DNA from: Candidatus Marinamargulisbacteria bacterium SCGC AG-410-N11
GTDB taxonomy: Bacteria > Margulisbacteria > Marinamargulisbacteria > GCA-2716485 > AG-410-N11
DNA length: 64,000 bases
NCBI GenBank assembly: GCA_003265895.1
Contig: QFBS01000001.1
Coordinates: 1 to 64,000, forward strand
Direction: 5' to 3'
The notes beneath the pieces were generated by a model that had not been told where the DNA came from, did no database searches, and saw only the letters and a program-made list of their open reading frames with translations. Below are positions 1-10,074 of the stretch, one piece after another (positions within the stretch are counted from its first letter, which is position 1; each line of letters starts with the position of its first letter). The translations under genes were made by a program, and so were the position numbers.

Positions 1-1031
1 GCGTCATTACCCATAACTTGAGCAGCAATCATAGTTAAAGCTTCACATTGAGTTGGATTGACTTTTCCTGGCATAATACTTGATCCAGGTTCATTTTCTG
101 GAATTAATAGTTCCCCAATCCCACATCGTGGACCCGAAGCAGACCATCGAATATCATTTCCAATTTTAAATAAAGCACCAGCAATAGTTTTAAGTACACC
201 GCTCAGTTCAACTAAGGCATCATGAGCCGATAGCGCTTCAAACTTATTAGGGGCAGATTTAAAGGGTAAACCTGTTAGCTCTGCAATTTTTTGAGATACC
301 TTTTCAGAATACCCTTTAGGCGTATTTAATCCAGTTCCAACAGCGGTACCTCCAATTGCTAACTCATATACATAAGGCAAAGATTTATGTAACCGGTTAA
401 TACCATTTTCAAGTTGAGTAGCATATCCCGAAAACTCTTGTCCTAATGTTAATGGCGTCGCATCCATTAAATGAGTTCTCCCAATTTTAATAACTTCATT
501 AAACTGAGTCGATTTTTCAATAAACGTTTGCTTCAATAGTTCTAATTTAGGAATAAGAGTTTCATTAATTTGCATAGCCGTTGCAATATGCATAGCTGTT
601 GGAAATGTATCATTTGAAGATTGAGATTTATTGACATCATCATTAGGATGAACAGGTGTTTTACTGCCTAGTTCGCCACCTGCAATTTCGATTGCTTTGT
701 TAGATATTACTTCGTTAGTATTCATATTAGTTTGAGTTCCGCTACCTGTTTGCCAAACCGAAAGAGGAAAGTGATCATTTAGCTCTCCATTAATAACACA
801 GTCGGCAGCTTGATTAATTAAAGATGCTTTTTCGTTTGTTAAAACTCCTAATTCTTGATTAACTATTGCACATGATTTTTTTAAAATACCAAATGCTTTA
901 ATAAATTCAGGGGGAAACGTTTCTATTCCAATATTAAAATTATGTAGTGAACGAGTAGATTGAGCACCATAATATTTATTAGCTGGGACGTTTACATCTC
1001 CCATAGTATCGCTTTCTATTCTATATGACAT
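1..1031 (-). CDS. fumC: Class II fumarate hydratase, 3' part cut by window edge
   Basis: Catalyses reversible fumarate to malate hydration in the TCA cycle, in the cytoplasm. About 343 codons are present from the ATG at 1031, and the frame stays open to the left edge; the family is about 460 residues, so the C-terminus lies outside. Visible family motifs are SGTQTNMN near residue 97, the [16 protein letters not shown] region, and the fumarase/aspartase signature [13 protein letters not shown] close to the edge. The start is supported by an AAGGAG Shine-Dalgarno a few bases upstream. It is divergent from sdhA, so two consecutive TCA enzymes share one intergenic region. The iron-independent class II type is certain from the signature. 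The remaining C-terminal part cannot be judged. Confidence 0.95.
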   Translation of the reverse strand, partial: MSYRIESDTMGDVNVPANKYYGAQSTRSLHNFNIGIETFPPEFIKAFGILKKSCAIVNQELGVLTNEKASLINQAADCVINGELNDHFPLSVWQTGSGTQTNMNTNEVISNKAIEIAGGELGSKTPVHPNDDVNKSQSSNDTFPTAMHIATAMQINETLIPKLELLKQTFIEKSTQFNEVIKIGRTHLMDATPLTLGQEFSGYATQLENGINRLHKSLPYVYELAIGGTAVGTGLNTPKGYSEKVSQKIAELTGLPFKSAPNKFEALSAHDALVELSGVLKTIAGALFKIGNDIRWSASGPRCGIGELLIPENEPGSSIMPGKVNPTQCEALTMIAAQVMGND

Positions 1032-1136
1032 AGTAGATCTCCTTAAAATTTATTAAATTTTATATTATGTTACTAGTTTAAATAAAGTTTATCAAACTAA
1101 ATTTAATTCAATTTTAATTTAAAATAATATGTTAAG

Positions 1137-1165
1137 TTGAATCAAACTGACTTACAAGATATAAT
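1137..1165 (+). promoter_or_regulatory. Sigma70-type promoter of the sdhA operon
   Basis: TTGAAT at 1137-1142 and TATAAT at 1160-1165 are separated by 17 bases, close to the bacterial consensus. A leader of about 30 bases follows, with AAGGAG at 1191-1196, seven bases before the sdhA ATG at 1204. Confidence 0.7.
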
Positions 1166-1203
1166 ATAACGAAATTATTAAGGATTCTCAAAGGAGTAAA
1201 AAT

Positions 1204-3117
1204 ATGTCTTTAAACTCGAATATTCCATCAGGTCCAATTGAGTCAAAGTGGTCAACGCATAAATTTAATAGTTCACTAGTAAATCCCGCAAACAAGCGAA
1301 AGTTTAGTGTAATAATTGTAGGGACAGGGCTCGCAGGCGCTTCTGCAGCTGCAACTTTATCCGAACTTGGCTATAATATTAGTGTATTTTGTTATCAAGA
1401 TTCGCCAAGAAGAGCACATAGTATCGCTGCTCAAGGTGGTATTAATGCCGCAAAAAACTATCAAAATGATGGCGATAGTGTCTATAGATTATTTTATGAC
1501 ACAGTAAAAGGTGGCGATTTTAGGTCAAGAGAAGCCAACGTTCATCGATTAGCCGAGCTAAGTGTTAATATTATTGACCAATGTGCGGCTCAAGGCGTTC
1601 CATTTGCTAGAGAATATGGCGGATATTTGGCAAATCGTTCATTTGGAGGAGCTCAAGTATCGCGAACATTTTATGCAAGAGGACAAACAGGGCAGCAGTT
1701 GTTATTAGGAGCCTATTCTGCATTAATGAAAGAAGTTGAGAATGGATCAGTTAAAATGCATCCAAGAACTGAAATGTTAGATGTAGTAGTGATAGATGGT
1801 AAAGCACGAGGAATTATTGTAAGAAATTTAGAGACTGGAGAAATTGAATCACATTTAGCAGATGCTGTTATTTTAGCTAGTGGTGGATATGGAAACGTAT
1901 TTTATTTATCAACAAATGCTATGGGATGTAATGTAACCGCTGCTTGGAAAGCGCACAAAAAAGGTGCCTTTTTTGCCAATCCATGTTACACGCAAATTCA
2001 TCCAACGTGTATTCCAGTTCATGGCGATTTTCAATCTAAATTAACATTAATGAGTGAAAGTTTACGTAATGATGGACGTGTTTGGGTACCTAAAAGTGGA
2101 GATGATAAACGTCATCCAAACGAAATTCCAGAAGAAGAAAGAGATTACTATTTAGAACGAAAGTATCCAAGTTTCGGCAATTTAGTACCTCGAGACTTAG
2201 CCTCTAGAAATGCAAAGTATATGTGTGATGAAGGACGGGGTGTTGGATCGACAAAGTTAGCTGTTTATTTAGACTTTGCTGCATCTATTAAGCGATTAGG
2301 ACGAGATGCGATAGAGGCAAGATATGGGAACTTATTTGAAATGTATGAACGAATAACCGATTCTAATCCTTATACCGAACCCATGAGAATATTTCCAGCC
2401 GTCCATTATACAATGGGAGGACTATGGGTTGATTACAATTTAATGAGTAATTTACCAGGTTTATTTGTATTAGGTGAAGCAAACTTTTCAGATCATGGGT
2501 CTAATCGATTAGGAGCAAGTGCCTTAATGCAGGGATTATGTGATGGATATTTTGTTATTCCTTATACCTTAGGTAATTATTTAGCGAATACAAAGCTAAA
2601 ATCGACAACAACAGATGACGAAGCATTTAAATATGCCGAAAATGAACAAAACCAAAAAATTAAAAAGATGTTAAACATAAAAGGTGAAAAAACAGTTGAT
2701 GAGTTTCATCGAGAATTAGGATTATTAGTGTGGGATAAATGTGGGATGTCTCGTTCTGAACAAGGCCTATCTGAAGCATTAGGTAAAATCCCAAAAATTA
2801 GAGAAGAGTTTTGGAATAATGTGAAAATACCAGGAAATGACAATGAACTAAATCAAACACTAGAAAGAGCTGGCCGAGTAGCTGACTTTTTAGAATTTGG
2901 AGAACTAATGTGTCGAGATGCTTTAGAGAGAAGAGAGTCTTGTGGTGGACATTTTAGAGAAGAAAGTCAAACTCCTGAAGGTGAAGCCTTAAGAGATGAT
3001 GAAAATTTCTCACATGTATCTGCTTGGGAGCATACTGGCGAAGGGAAGCCTGAAGTTCTACATAAAGAAGACCTAGTATTTGAGAATGTAAAGTTATCAC
3101 AAAGGAGTTATAAATAA
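1204..3117 (+). CDS. sdhA: Succinate dehydrogenase/fumarate reductase flavoprotein subunit (type B)
   Basis: Flavoprotein of complex II: oxidises succinate to fumarate (or the reverse) and passes electrons to SdhB. The 637-residue protein has the FAD-binding GTGLAG turn at residues 40-45, the conserved His72 in the HSIAAQGG motif that normally carries covalent FAD, an HPT active-site motif at 266-268, and a typical C-terminal helical domain. The sequence style ([18 protein letters not shown], long C-terminal region) is that of the type B enzymes of Bacteroidota and epsilonproteobacteria rather than the E. coli type. It is followed after 1 bp by sdhB. Type B enzymes normally have one di-haem cytochrome b subunit (SdhC) encoded upstream; none is present here, and upstream lies the divergent fumC. 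Confidence 0.95.
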   Translation: MSLNSNIPSGPIESKWSTHKFNSSLVNPANKRKFSVIIVGTGLAGASAAATLSELGYNISVFCYQDSPRRAHSIAAQGGINAAKNYQNDGDSVYRLFYDTVKGGDFRSREANVHRLAELSVNIIDQCAAQGVPFAREYGGYLANRSFGGAQVSRTFYARGQTGQQLLLGAYSALMKEVENGSVKMHPRTEMLDVVVIDGKARGIIVRNLETGEIESHLADAVILASGGYGNVFYLSTNAMGCNVTAAWKAHKKGAFFANPCYTQIHPTCIPVHGDFQSKLTLMSESLRNDGRVWVPKSGDDKRHPNEIPEEERDYYLERKYPSFGNLVPRDLASRNAKYMCDEGRGVGSTKLAVYLDFAASIKRLGRDAIEARYGNLFEMYERITDSNPYTEPMRIFPAVHYTMGGLWVDYNLMSNLPGLFVLGEANFSDHGSNRLGASALMQGLCDGYFVIPYTLGNYLANTKLKSTTTDDEAFKYAENEQNQKIKKMLNIKGEKTVDEFHRELGLLVWDKCGMSRSEQGLSEALGKIPKIREEFWNNVKIPGNDNELNQTLERAGRVADFLEFGELMCRDALERRESCGGHFREESQTPEGEALRDDENFSHVSAWEHTGEGKPEVLHKEDLVFENVKLSQRSYK

Positions 3118-3118
3118 A

Positions 3119-3880
3119 ATGGAACATCGAACATTAAACTTTACGTTAAAAATTTGGCGCCAAAAAAATAAAGAAACCAGAGGTTATTTTGATACAATAA
3201 AAGCTGATAAAATTGATGAAAATGCCTCTTTTTTAGAAATGTTAGATATTCTTAATGAAAAACTGACCCATGATGGCGAAGAGCCTATCGCATTTGATTC
3301 AGACTGTCGAGAGGGTATTTGTGGTACCTGTGGCGCCGTTGTAAATGGGTATGCTCATGGACCTCAAGCACGAACGACATTATGTCAATTACATATGAGA
3401 CAGTTTAATGATGGCGATACAATTATTGTAGAACCATTTAGATCAAGAGCTATGCCTGTAGTCAAAGATTTAGTATTAGACAGAACGTCATTAGATCGTG
3501 TGATTAAAGCCGGAGGGTATATATCGGTAAGAACAGGATCTGCTCAAGATGCAAACGCAATTCCAGTACCTAAAAAAGACGCTGACGAGGCATTTGATGC
3601 AGCTCAGTGTATTGGGTGCTCAGCCTGTGTAGCTGCTTGTCCAAATGCATCGGCGATGTTATTTGTTGCAGCTAAAGTTAGTCATTTAGCCTTATTACCA
3701 CAGGGTCAAGCCGAGCGTCAAAAGAGAGTATTAAAAATGGTAAGTCAGATGGATAAAGAAGGGTTTGGTAACTGTTCAAATGAATATCAATGTGAAGCAG
3801 CTTGCCCAAAAGGTATTAGTGTATCAACAATAGCTAGAATGAACAGTGATTATTTATCGGCGTCTCTTAAATCTGAATAA
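3119..3880 (+). CDS. sdhB: Succinate dehydrogenase/fumarate reductase iron-sulfur subunit
   Basis: Electron-transfer subunit of complex II, 253 residues. A plant-type ferredoxin domain carries the [2Fe-2S] cysteines C63, C68, C71 and C89. The C-terminal domain has [12 protein letters not shown] (C164, C167, C170, C174) and further cysteines C219, C225 and C229 for the [4Fe-4S] and [3Fe-4S] clusters. It begins 1 bp after sdhA and its stop overlaps the start of the next gene as TAATG, so the three genes are translationally coupled. The type B character matches SdhA. The membrane anchor subunit is not encoded in the window. Confidence 0.95.
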   Translation: MEHRTLNFTLKIWRQKNKETRGYFDTIKADKIDENASFLEMLDILNEKLTHDGEEPIAFDSDCREGICGTCGAVVNGYAHGPQARTTLCQLHMRQFNDGDTIIVEPFRSRAMPVVKDLVLDRTSLDRVIKAGGYISVRTGSAQDANAIPVPKKDADEAFDAAQCIGCSACVAACPNASAMLFVAAKVSHLALLPQGQAERQKRVLKMVSQMDKEGFGNCSNEYQCEAACPKGISVSTIARMNSDYLSASLKSE

Positions 3881-4464
3881 TGAACAATCCTATTCTAACG
3901 GCATATTTGGACGCTCAAGTTGTATTGAATGAATGGATATCTAATCCTGAATCGATTCAAAAAACAGAAACAGCAGCACTCTTAATTAAAGAAGCTATTG
4001 AAAATGGTAATAAAGGTTTAATTTGTGGAAATGGTGGAAGTTCTTGTGATGCGATGCATTTTGCAGAAGAGTTTACAGGAAGATATCGAAAAAACCGACC
4101 GGCATTACCTGTCATATCATTAACAGATCCGTCACATATTACTTGTGTGGCAAATGATTTTGGGTTTGATCAAATTTTTGCCAGAGGAGTAGAAGCTTAT
4201 GGTAAAGAAAATGATTTTTTTATTGGATTATCAACAAGTGGTAATTCACAAAATGTAATTGAAGCACTTAATCAAGCCAGCAAGAAAAAGTTAAAAACAA
4301 TCTTATTATTAGGAAAAGGTGGCGGCAAATTAAAAGGTAAAGCTGACCTAGAGTTTATAGTCCCAGGAAAGACTCCTGATCGAATTCAAGAAATTCATAT
4401 GATGATATTACATATTATTATCGAAGGTGTAGAAAGACACTTGTACCCTGATCATTACAATTAA
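3880..4464 (+). CDS. gmhA: SIS-domain sedoheptulose-7-phosphate isomerase (GmhA-like), first copy
   Basis: Predicted to convert sedoheptulose 7-phosphate to D-glycero-D-manno-heptose 7-phosphate, the first step to ADP- or GDP-heptose for LPS core or surface glycans. The 194-residue protein is a single SIS domain with the GmhA motifs CGNGGSSCDAMHFAEEFTGR and STSGNS and a C-terminal histidine-rich helix (EIHMMILHIIIEG). Its ATG shares one base with the sdhB stop (TAATG), so it is co-translated with complex II, an unusual partner. A second, clearly different GmhA lies at 31414-32028 inside a GDP-heptose gene set, so this one may serve the core heptose. Substrate is inferred from the family only. 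Confidence 0.8.
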   Translation: MNNPILTAYLDAQVVLNEWISNPESIQKTETAALLIKEAIENGNKGLICGNGGSSCDAMHFAEEFTGRYRKNRPALPVISLTDPSHITCVANDFGFDQIFARGVEAYGKENDFFIGLSTSGNSQNVIEALNQASKKKLKTILLLGKGGGKLKGKADLEFIVPGKTPDRIQEIHMMILHIIIEGVERHLYPDHYN

Positions 4465-4466
4465 AC

Positions 4467-4610
4467 GTGATTGTTAAAGCTAATTTATTAACAAGATACG
4501 CTAACTAATAACGAAAAAGTTATTAATAATAATCAATGTTTAACAGCTATTAAAAATGGGAACGTCCTTATAGATGAAAATAGTATAATTTATTTTTCAA
4601 TGATAAGGAG
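4467..4610 (+). pseudogene. Possible remnant of an amidohydrolase N-terminus
   Basis: After the gmhA stop a GTG opens MIVKANLLTRYAN and then stops; a second frame continues with EKVINNN and then NGNVLIDENSIIYF. Together these resemble the first 40 residues of amidohydrolase-superfamily enzymes (pattern: I-K-A-x-LLT ... V-I-x-N-G-x-VLID-x-x-x-I). The rest of such a gene is missing and the piece ends at the ribosome binding site of the next gene. This is a weak resemblance read by eye; a similarity search of the joined frames would decide. Confidence 0.3.
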
Positions 4611-4616
4611 TAGGGG

Positions 4617-5987
4617 TTGTCTGATTTATTAGCTAAAACATTTTTTAATGACCTTCGTCTAAAAAAAGCCAAGCAATTACTGTTAGATGCGTTACAAGAG
4701 CATAGTTCAAAAATAGTATGCGTAAAACCTAGTAGTTCTCGTTTGAAAACTTCCTATAAAAAATTATTAGATCAATTTGCAAAAAAAAGAGGAGCGCCAT
4801 TATGGTACCCTTATTTAAGTACGGGGCTTGGAAATGGAGCGTTAATTGAACTAGCAGATGGCAGTATTAAATATGACTTTATTAGTGGGATTGGTGTTCA
4901 TTGGTCTCATAGTAAACCTAGTTTAATATCAGCTTCAATAGATGGCGCATTACAAGATGTTATTATGCAAGGAAATCTACAACAAAATGTACGTTCGTTA
5001 GAGTTAAGTCAATTATTAACAAAGATTTCAGGAATGGATCATGTTGTAGTATCTACTTCTGGAGCAATGGCTGCAGAAAATGCATTAAAAATAGCATTAC
5101 AAAAAAATCATCCTAAACAACGAATATTAGCTTTTTCAAATTGTTTTATAGGTAGAACAATAACATTAGCCAATATTACGGATAAAGCTGCAAATCGCGT
5201 TGGTTTACCCAGTGTAATTGATGTTGATTATATTCCATTTTATGATCATAATAAACCAGAAACATCCCTAAAACATAGTTTATGTGTATTAAAAAAATAC
5301 TTAGAACGATACCCAAATCAGCATTCTGTAATGTGTATGGAGTTAATTCAAGGAGAGGGCGGCTATTATAAAGCTCCAAAAGAGTTTTTCATATCATTAA
5401 TGGAAGAATTAAAAAAACATAATATTATTATTATGATTGACGAAATTCAAACATTTGGTAGATCAGGATCATATTTTGCATATCAAGAATTTGGATTACA
5501 AGATTATGTAGATATTGTAACAATAGGAAAATTATCACAAGTATGTGCAACTTTATTTAAAAAAGAAATAAATCCAAAACCAGGTTTAATTAGTCAAACA
5601 TTTACATCTAGTTCAGCAGCAATTGAAACGTCAATTAAGATAATTAATGAACTTAAAGATGATTCATATTTAGGAAAAAATGGCAAAATTCATGAATATC
5701 ATCATATATTTAAAACATTATTAGAAGGTTTAGCTATAGAGTATCCACATTTAGTAGAAGGGCCTTATGGTTATGGTGGAATGATAGCATTTACACCATT
5801 TAAAGGAGATAAAGATAAAGTTTTAATATTTTTAAAAGAGTTATTTATTAATGGTGTAATAGGATTTATAGCAGGGAGAAACCCAGTAAGAGCGCGGTTT
5901 TTATTACCATTAGGGGGTATAACAAAAGAAGATATTTATAAAGGGTTTGAAATAATTAAAAAAACCCTAATTAACACAAGCAAATAA
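4617..5987 (+). CDS. astC: Class III PLP aminotransferase, probable succinylornithine transaminase
   Basis: Probably transaminates N2-succinylornithine with 2-oxoglutarate, step 3 of AST arginine catabolism. The 456-residue protein has the class III fold marks: STSGAMAAENALKIA (phosphate-binding turn), MIDEIQTFGRSG with the PLP aspartate, and the lysine in VTIGKLS expected to bind PLP. It is longer than E. coli AstC (about 406 residues), with an extra N-terminal segment of about 60 residues, and is fairly divergent. The function therefore rests mainly on its position first in a C-A-D-B gene order identical to astCADB. The start is TTG at 4617, chosen because AAGGAG lies about seven bases upstream and no ATG fits better. 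It could instead be another omega-aminotransferase. Confidence 0.65.
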   Translation: MSDLLAKTFFNDLRLKKAKQLLLDALQEHSSKIVCVKPSSSRLKTSYKKLLDQFAKKRGAPLWYPYLSTGLGNGALIELADGSIKYDFISGIGVHWSHSKPSLISASIDGALQDVIMQGNLQQNVRSLELSQLLTKISGMDHVVVSTSGAMAAENALKIALQKNHPKQRILAFSNCFIGRTITLANITDKAANRVGLPSVIDVDYIPFYDHNKPETSLKHSLCVLKKYLERYPNQHSVMCMELIQGEGGYYKAPKEFFISLMEELKKHNIIIMIDEIQTFGRSGSYFAYQEFGLQDYVDIVTIGKLSQVCATLFKKEINPKPGLISQTFTSSSAAIETSIKIINELKDDSYLGKNGKIHEYHHIFKTLLEGLAIEYPHLVEGPYGYGGMIAFTPFKGDKDKVLIFLKELFINGVIGFIAGRNPVRARFLLPLGGITKEDIYKGFEIIKKTLINTSK

Positions 5988-6031
5988 GAAGGGGGAGAGT
6001 ATTAAACAAAAAATTATTTAGGAGGTAATCT

Positions 6032-7246
6032 ATGTTCAATCGATTAGTAATAAGAAAAGCAAATATGAAAGATTTAGATCAAATTGAAGAATTAGCTAAA
6101 ATGGCATATTCGGGATTAACGTCTCTACCCAAAGATAGACGGATGTTAGAGCGGAGATTGAATCAGTCTGAGCGTTCATTTGAAAAAAAGGTAATTACAA
6201 CACCAAACAATGAACTATATCTATTTGTTATGGAAGATGTTGTTTTATCAAAAGTGGTCGGGATTTGTGGAATAGTAGGTAGTATTGGCTGTGACGATTT
6301 ATTTTATACATATAATTTACAAAAAATAAAAAAAGAGTCATGGACATTAAATTCTGAAAAAGAATTAGAAATATTAAGGTTAGAGCGGACTATGAACGGA
6401 CCATCCGAGATAGGAACCTTGTTTTTAAGACCTGAATATAGACAAAAAAATGTTGGTCGTTTTTTATCGTTAAGTCGATTTTTATTTATGGCAGAACATC
6501 AAGATCGATTTAAAAAGCAAGTTATTGCAGAAATGAGAGGTGTGATTGATCAAGATGGCCGTTGCCCTTTTTGGGATCATGTTGGTACACATTTCTTTGA
6601 TATGGATTTTGAACAAGCGGATATTTTAAGTGCTGAAGATAAATCCTTTATTGCTGAGCTAATGCCAAAATATCCAATTTATGTTAATTTATTACCAGAT
6701 AAAATAAAAAACATTATTGGAAAAGCACATAAACATACACTCCCTGCGTTAAAAATTTTACAAAGAGAAGGGTTTCGATTAACAAATTCTGTAGATATTT
6801 TTGATGGGGGGCCAAAAATAGTAGCAGAAGTAAATCAGTTAAGAACAGTTGCAAATAGTCGGTTAGCAAAAGTTAAGTCATTTTCAAAACAAGATATAAG
6901 GTCGAAGTTATTTTTGGTATCTCATGGTGAGCTAAAAGATTTTCGTGTGTGTTGTACTCATTTAGAACAAGAGAGCCATAACGAAGTCATTATTCCTAAT
7001 CATTTAGATCGATTAGAGTGTTCTCCAAAAGAAACGGTTCGATATATAACATTAGAGCCAATAGAAAGAGAGAATCAGTATCGACGTCATTCGTTAGAAA
7101 AGTTGTCAGGTAGTATGGAATTAAATGTTAAGTTATCATCATCCTATTTGGAAGATAATAAAAGTACATCTGTTTCTTTTTTGAGACGATTTTCAGATTG
7201 GTATAAAACAACATCAATTACAAAGGACAAAACACAAAGTAAATAG
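6032..7246 (+). CDS. astA: Arginine N-succinyltransferase
   Basis: Transfers succinyl from succinyl-CoA to the alpha-amino group of L-arginine, first step of the AST pathway. The first ~340 residues follow the family: an N-terminal GNAT-like half (RKANMKDLDQIEELA), the EIGTLFLRPEYRQKNVGRFLS segment, EMRGVIDQDGRCPFWDHVG, and a C-terminal KILQREGFR ... DIFDGGP motif. At 404 residues it is about 60 longer than E. coli AstA, and the extra tail (after about 340) is polar, rich in Ser, Arg and Glu, and of unknown role. A strong AGGAGG ribosome site precedes the ATG. It sits between the aminotransferase (44 bp) and astD (18 bp), as expected for an ast operon. Confidence 0.9.
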   Translation: MFNRLVIRKANMKDLDQIEELAKMAYSGLTSLPKDRRMLERRLNQSERSFEKKVITTPNNELYLFVMEDVVLSKVVGICGIVGSIGCDDLFYTYNLQKIKKESWTLNSEKELEILRLERTMNGPSEIGTLFLRPEYRQKNVGRFLSLSRFLFMAEHQDRFKKQVIAEMRGVIDQDGRCPFWDHVGTHFFDMDFEQADILSAEDKSFIAELMPKYPIYVNLLPDKIKNIIGKAHKHTLPALKILQREGFRLTNSVDIFDGGPKIVAEVNQLRTVANSRLAKVKSFSKQDIRSKLFLVSHGELKDFRVCCTHLEQESHNEVIIPNHLDRLECSPKETVRYITLEPIERENQYRRHSLEKLSGSMELNVKLSSSYLEDNKSTSVSFLRRFSDWYKTTSITKDKTQSK

Positions 7247-7264
7247 TAAAGTGTAAGGAGTTAT

Positions 7265-8728
7265 ATGAAATTTCATGGTCATTATATTCATAATCAGTGG
7301 ATAAAAGGATCAGGAACTATTTTCAAATCATTAAATCCAGCAACTACTAGAGCTGTCTGGAAAGGGTTTGAAGCCAATGCCCAAGATGTTATTTTTGCAG
7401 TAAAGTCTGCTAGAGAAGTATCTTTGAATTGGAGATCCTTATCTTTTTCAGATCGTCAAAAATATATTCTGGAATTTCAATCAATTCTAGAAAAAAATCG
7501 TGACGAGTTAGCTGAAATTATTTCAAAAGAAACAGGCAAACCTACATGGGAAGCCAATCAAGAAGTAAGTGCATCTATAAATAAAATAAAAATATCAATA
7601 GCGGCATATAAAGATCGAACAAATATAAAAAAAATCAAAAAAGGAGACACTGTATCCGTTACTCGTCATATGGCTCATGGTGTTATTGCCGTTATTGGAC
7701 CATTTAATTTTCCACTTCATTTACCGAATGGCCATATTATTCCCGCCTTGTTAGCAGGAAATACAATCATATTTAAACCAAGTGAGTTTACACCGTTAGT
7801 AGCAGAGTTTTATATTAAATTATGGAATAAAGTAAACTTACCTAATGGCGTTCTCAATATGATTCAAGGAGGACGAATGACAGGTGAGTTTTTAGTGACA
7901 CATCCTGATATTAATGGTTGTTTTTTTACAGGAAGTAGTAATACGGGGATTTGGTTATCCCGACTATTTGGAAAAAGTCCTGAAAAAATATTAGCGTTAG
8001 AGATGGGTGGTAATAATCCACTAATTGTTTCAAAAGTTAGAAATATTAAAGCAGCCGTAAGCATTATTATTAAGTCTGCTTTTATTACAGCCGGGCAACG
8101 CTGCACCTGTGCTCGACGATTAATTATGATTGAATCTAAAAAAAATCGTCAGTTATTAAAACTTCTTAAAGATTCGATTCCTCAAATAGTGGTAGGTCCT
8201 TATTTTAGTAAACAACAGCCATTTTTAGGGCCACTAATTAATAAAAGTATACAAGAAACCTTATTAGCAACCCAAGATATGTTGCAAGGGTTAGGAGGAA
8301 ATATACTTGTAAAAATGAAAAATCCTCATCCGAAAGGTTTTTTTCTATCACCGGGACTTATTGATATTTCATTAATTTCGGATCGATTGGATGATGAATG
8401 GTTTGGTCCGTTATTACAAGTGATTTGGGTCGATAATTTAGAACAAGCTATATTAGTAGCCAATGATACTGAATTTGGGTTAGCCGCCAGTATTTTAAGT
8501 GATACAAAAAGTGACTATGACCGATGTTTACAAGAACTCCATGCCGGACTGATTAATTGGAATTTGCCAACAACAGGAGCCGCAAGTGACGCTCCATTTG
8601 GAGGAATCGGACGTAGCGGAAATCATCGACCCAGTGCAAAGTATGCTGCTGATTATTGTGCTTATCCAGTAGCCTCCATGGAAACTAAAAAGGTAGGGGT
8701 ACAAGAGTTACCTGGAGTATCATTTTAG
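7265..8728 (+). CDS. astD: Succinylglutamate-semialdehyde dehydrogenase
   Basis: NAD-dependent aldehyde dehydrogenase that oxidises N-succinylglutamate 5-semialdehyde to N-succinylglutamate, step 4 of the AST pathway. Length 487 matches the family. The catalytic residues are visible: Glu246 in LALEMGGNN and Cys280 in TAGQRCTCARR; the GxTGS-type turn is FFTGSSNTG near 221-228. The HGVIAVIGPFNFP segment at about 139-150 is typical of AstD. The preceding AAGGAG supports the ATG at 7265. It is followed after only 1 bp by astB, so the two are translationally coupled. Confidence 0.92.
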   Translation: MKFHGHYIHNQWIKGSGTIFKSLNPATTRAVWKGFEANAQDVIFAVKSAREVSLNWRSLSFSDRQKYILEFQSILEKNRDELAEIISKETGKPTWEANQEVSASINKIKISIAAYKDRTNIKKIKKGDTVSVTRHMAHGVIAVIGPFNFPLHLPNGHIIPALLAGNTIIFKPSEFTPLVAEFYIKLWNKVNLPNGVLNMIQGGRMTGEFLVTHPDINGCFFTGSSNTGIWLSRLFGKSPEKILALEMGGNNPLIVSKVRNIKAAVSIIIKSAFITAGQRCTCARRLIMIESKKNRQLLKLLKDSIPQIVVGPYFSKQQPFLGPLINKSIQETLLATQDMLQGLGGNILVKMKNPHPKGFFLSPGLIDISLISDRLDDEWFGPLLQVIWVDNLEQAILVANDTEFGLAASILSDTKSDYDRCLQELHAGLINWNLPTTGAASDAPFGGIGRSGNHRPSAKYAADYCAYPVASMETKKVGVQELPGVSF

Positions 8729-8729
8729 A

Positions 8730-10028
8730 ATGATAGATATAATGATTGATGGGCTAATAGGACCGACCCATCATTTTGGAGGGTTATCGTTTGGTAATCT
8801 GGCATCCATGGATCATAAAAAACAGATATCAAACCCCAAAAAAGCAGCCTTAGAAGGGTTAGAGAAAATGAAATTAGTATCTGATCTTGGCGTAAAACAA
8901 TTTATTATGCCTCCACCTAAACGGCCGAACATTTCTTTTTTAAGACAATTGGGATTCAGGGGCCGTAAACAACATCTATTAAAAGAAGTATATAAACAAT
9001 CTCCCCAGTTATTAAGTGTGAGTTGTTCGGCGTCATCAATGTGGGCGGCTAATGCAGCGACCATTACATCCTCAACCGATAGCTTAGATGGAAAGCTTCA
9101 TATCACACCTAGCAATTTGATTTCAAATATCCATCGATCGATTGAAGTTGAGTCAACTAAGCAGTATTTGAAACAGTTATTTCCAAATAAAACGTTAGTA
9201 TACCATCATCCTGAATTACCGATGTCATTACCCGATGAGGGAAGTGCCAATATCATTCGATTAGGAGGCGAAAAAGGGCTATATTTAATGGTCTATGGCC
9301 GGTCATTATTAAGTCATGACCAACAAAAGTTTCCTGCCAGACAGACATTAGAAGCAACAGAGGCTATTATTAGAAATCATCGATTGAATCCTGATCAGTT
9401 TCTGGTTATACAGCAACATCCAGAATCTATTGATGCCGGAGTTTTTCATAATGATGTTATTTCTATGGGGCTTGATAATCTATTAATCATTCATGAAAAA
9501 GCATTTATTGATCAAGAAAATGTCCTATCAAATATTCAAAAGAGATATCAAGAGTTAACTAAAGAGCCGTTAGATATTATTGAAATTAGGAGTAACCAAT
9601 TATCGCTAAAAGAGGCGGTAACAACATATTTGTTTAATTCTCAGTTATTGAAATTAGTCGATGGCACTATTGGTATGATTGCACCGAAGCAATGTCAGAT
9701 AAATCATCGAACATTTAATCTTATTGAAGATATCGTCAAATCAAAGAATAGGTTAGTTAGATGTGACTATGTATCGGTCAAAGAAAGTATGAATAATGGG
9801 GGAGGACCTGCTTGTTTGAGGCTACGAGCCACGTTAACAGAACCAGAATATGAATCGGTTTGTTCTAAGTATTTACTGATAGAGCCATTATATGAAAAGT
9901 TAATTAAGGTTATAGATAACATATATCCTGATCACGTAAAGATAGATAGTGTTTTAGACAAACGTTTTTTAAGTCAGGTTCAAATGTGTGAAAATAACAT
10001 ATGGGCATTGTTTAGGTCGTTAGATTAA
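8730..10028 (+). CDS. astB: N-succinylarginine dihydrolase
   Basis: Hydrolyses N2-succinylarginine to succinylornithine, 2 NH3 and CO2, step 2 of the AST pathway, with the pentein (arginine deiminase-like) fold. The 432 residues match the roughly 440-residue family. Characteristic pieces are the start MIDIMIDGLIGPTHHFGGLS, SMWAANAATITSSTDS, HHPELPMSLPDEGSANIIRL, FHNDVISM, and MNNGGGPACLRLRATL near the C-terminus with the nucleophilic cysteine. It is the last gene of the run. AstE (succinylglutamate desuccinylase), needed to finish the pathway, is absent from the window; the next gene downstream belongs to polysaccharide synthesis. Confidence 0.93.
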   Translation: MIDIMIDGLIGPTHHFGGLSFGNLASMDHKKQISNPKKAALEGLEKMKLVSDLGVKQFIMPPPKRPNISFLRQLGFRGRKQHLLKEVYKQSPQLLSVSCSASSMWAANAATITSSTDSLDGKLHITPSNLISNIHRSIEVESTKQYLKQLFPNKTLVYHHPELPMSLPDEGSANIIRLGGEKGLYLMVYGRSLLSHDQQKFPARQTLEATEAIIRNHRLNPDQFLVIQQHPESIDAGVFHNDVISMGLDNLLIIHEKAFIDQENVLSNIQKRYQELTKEPLDIIEIRSNQLSLKEAVTTYLFNSQLLKLVDGTIGMIAPKQCQINHRTFNLIEDIVKSKNRLVRCDYVSVKESMNNGGGPACLRLRATLTEPEYESVCSKYLLIEPLYEKLIKVIDNIYPDHVKIDSVLDKRFLSQVQMCENNIWALFRSLD

Positions 10029-10074
10029 GCGAATATTAATTAAAATATTTAAATATTTATGTTAAATTTATAAT

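Noticed and set aside
5176-5379. Short frames opposite to or within the aminotransferase and many other genes
   Set aside because: They lie wholly inside well-supported genes in other frames, have no ribosome site and no family resemblance.
10041-10060. AAATATTT palindromes before the 4,6-dehydratase as terminator
   Set aside because: Only A-T pairs, no G-C stem and no clear hairpin-plus-T arrangement; composition explains it.
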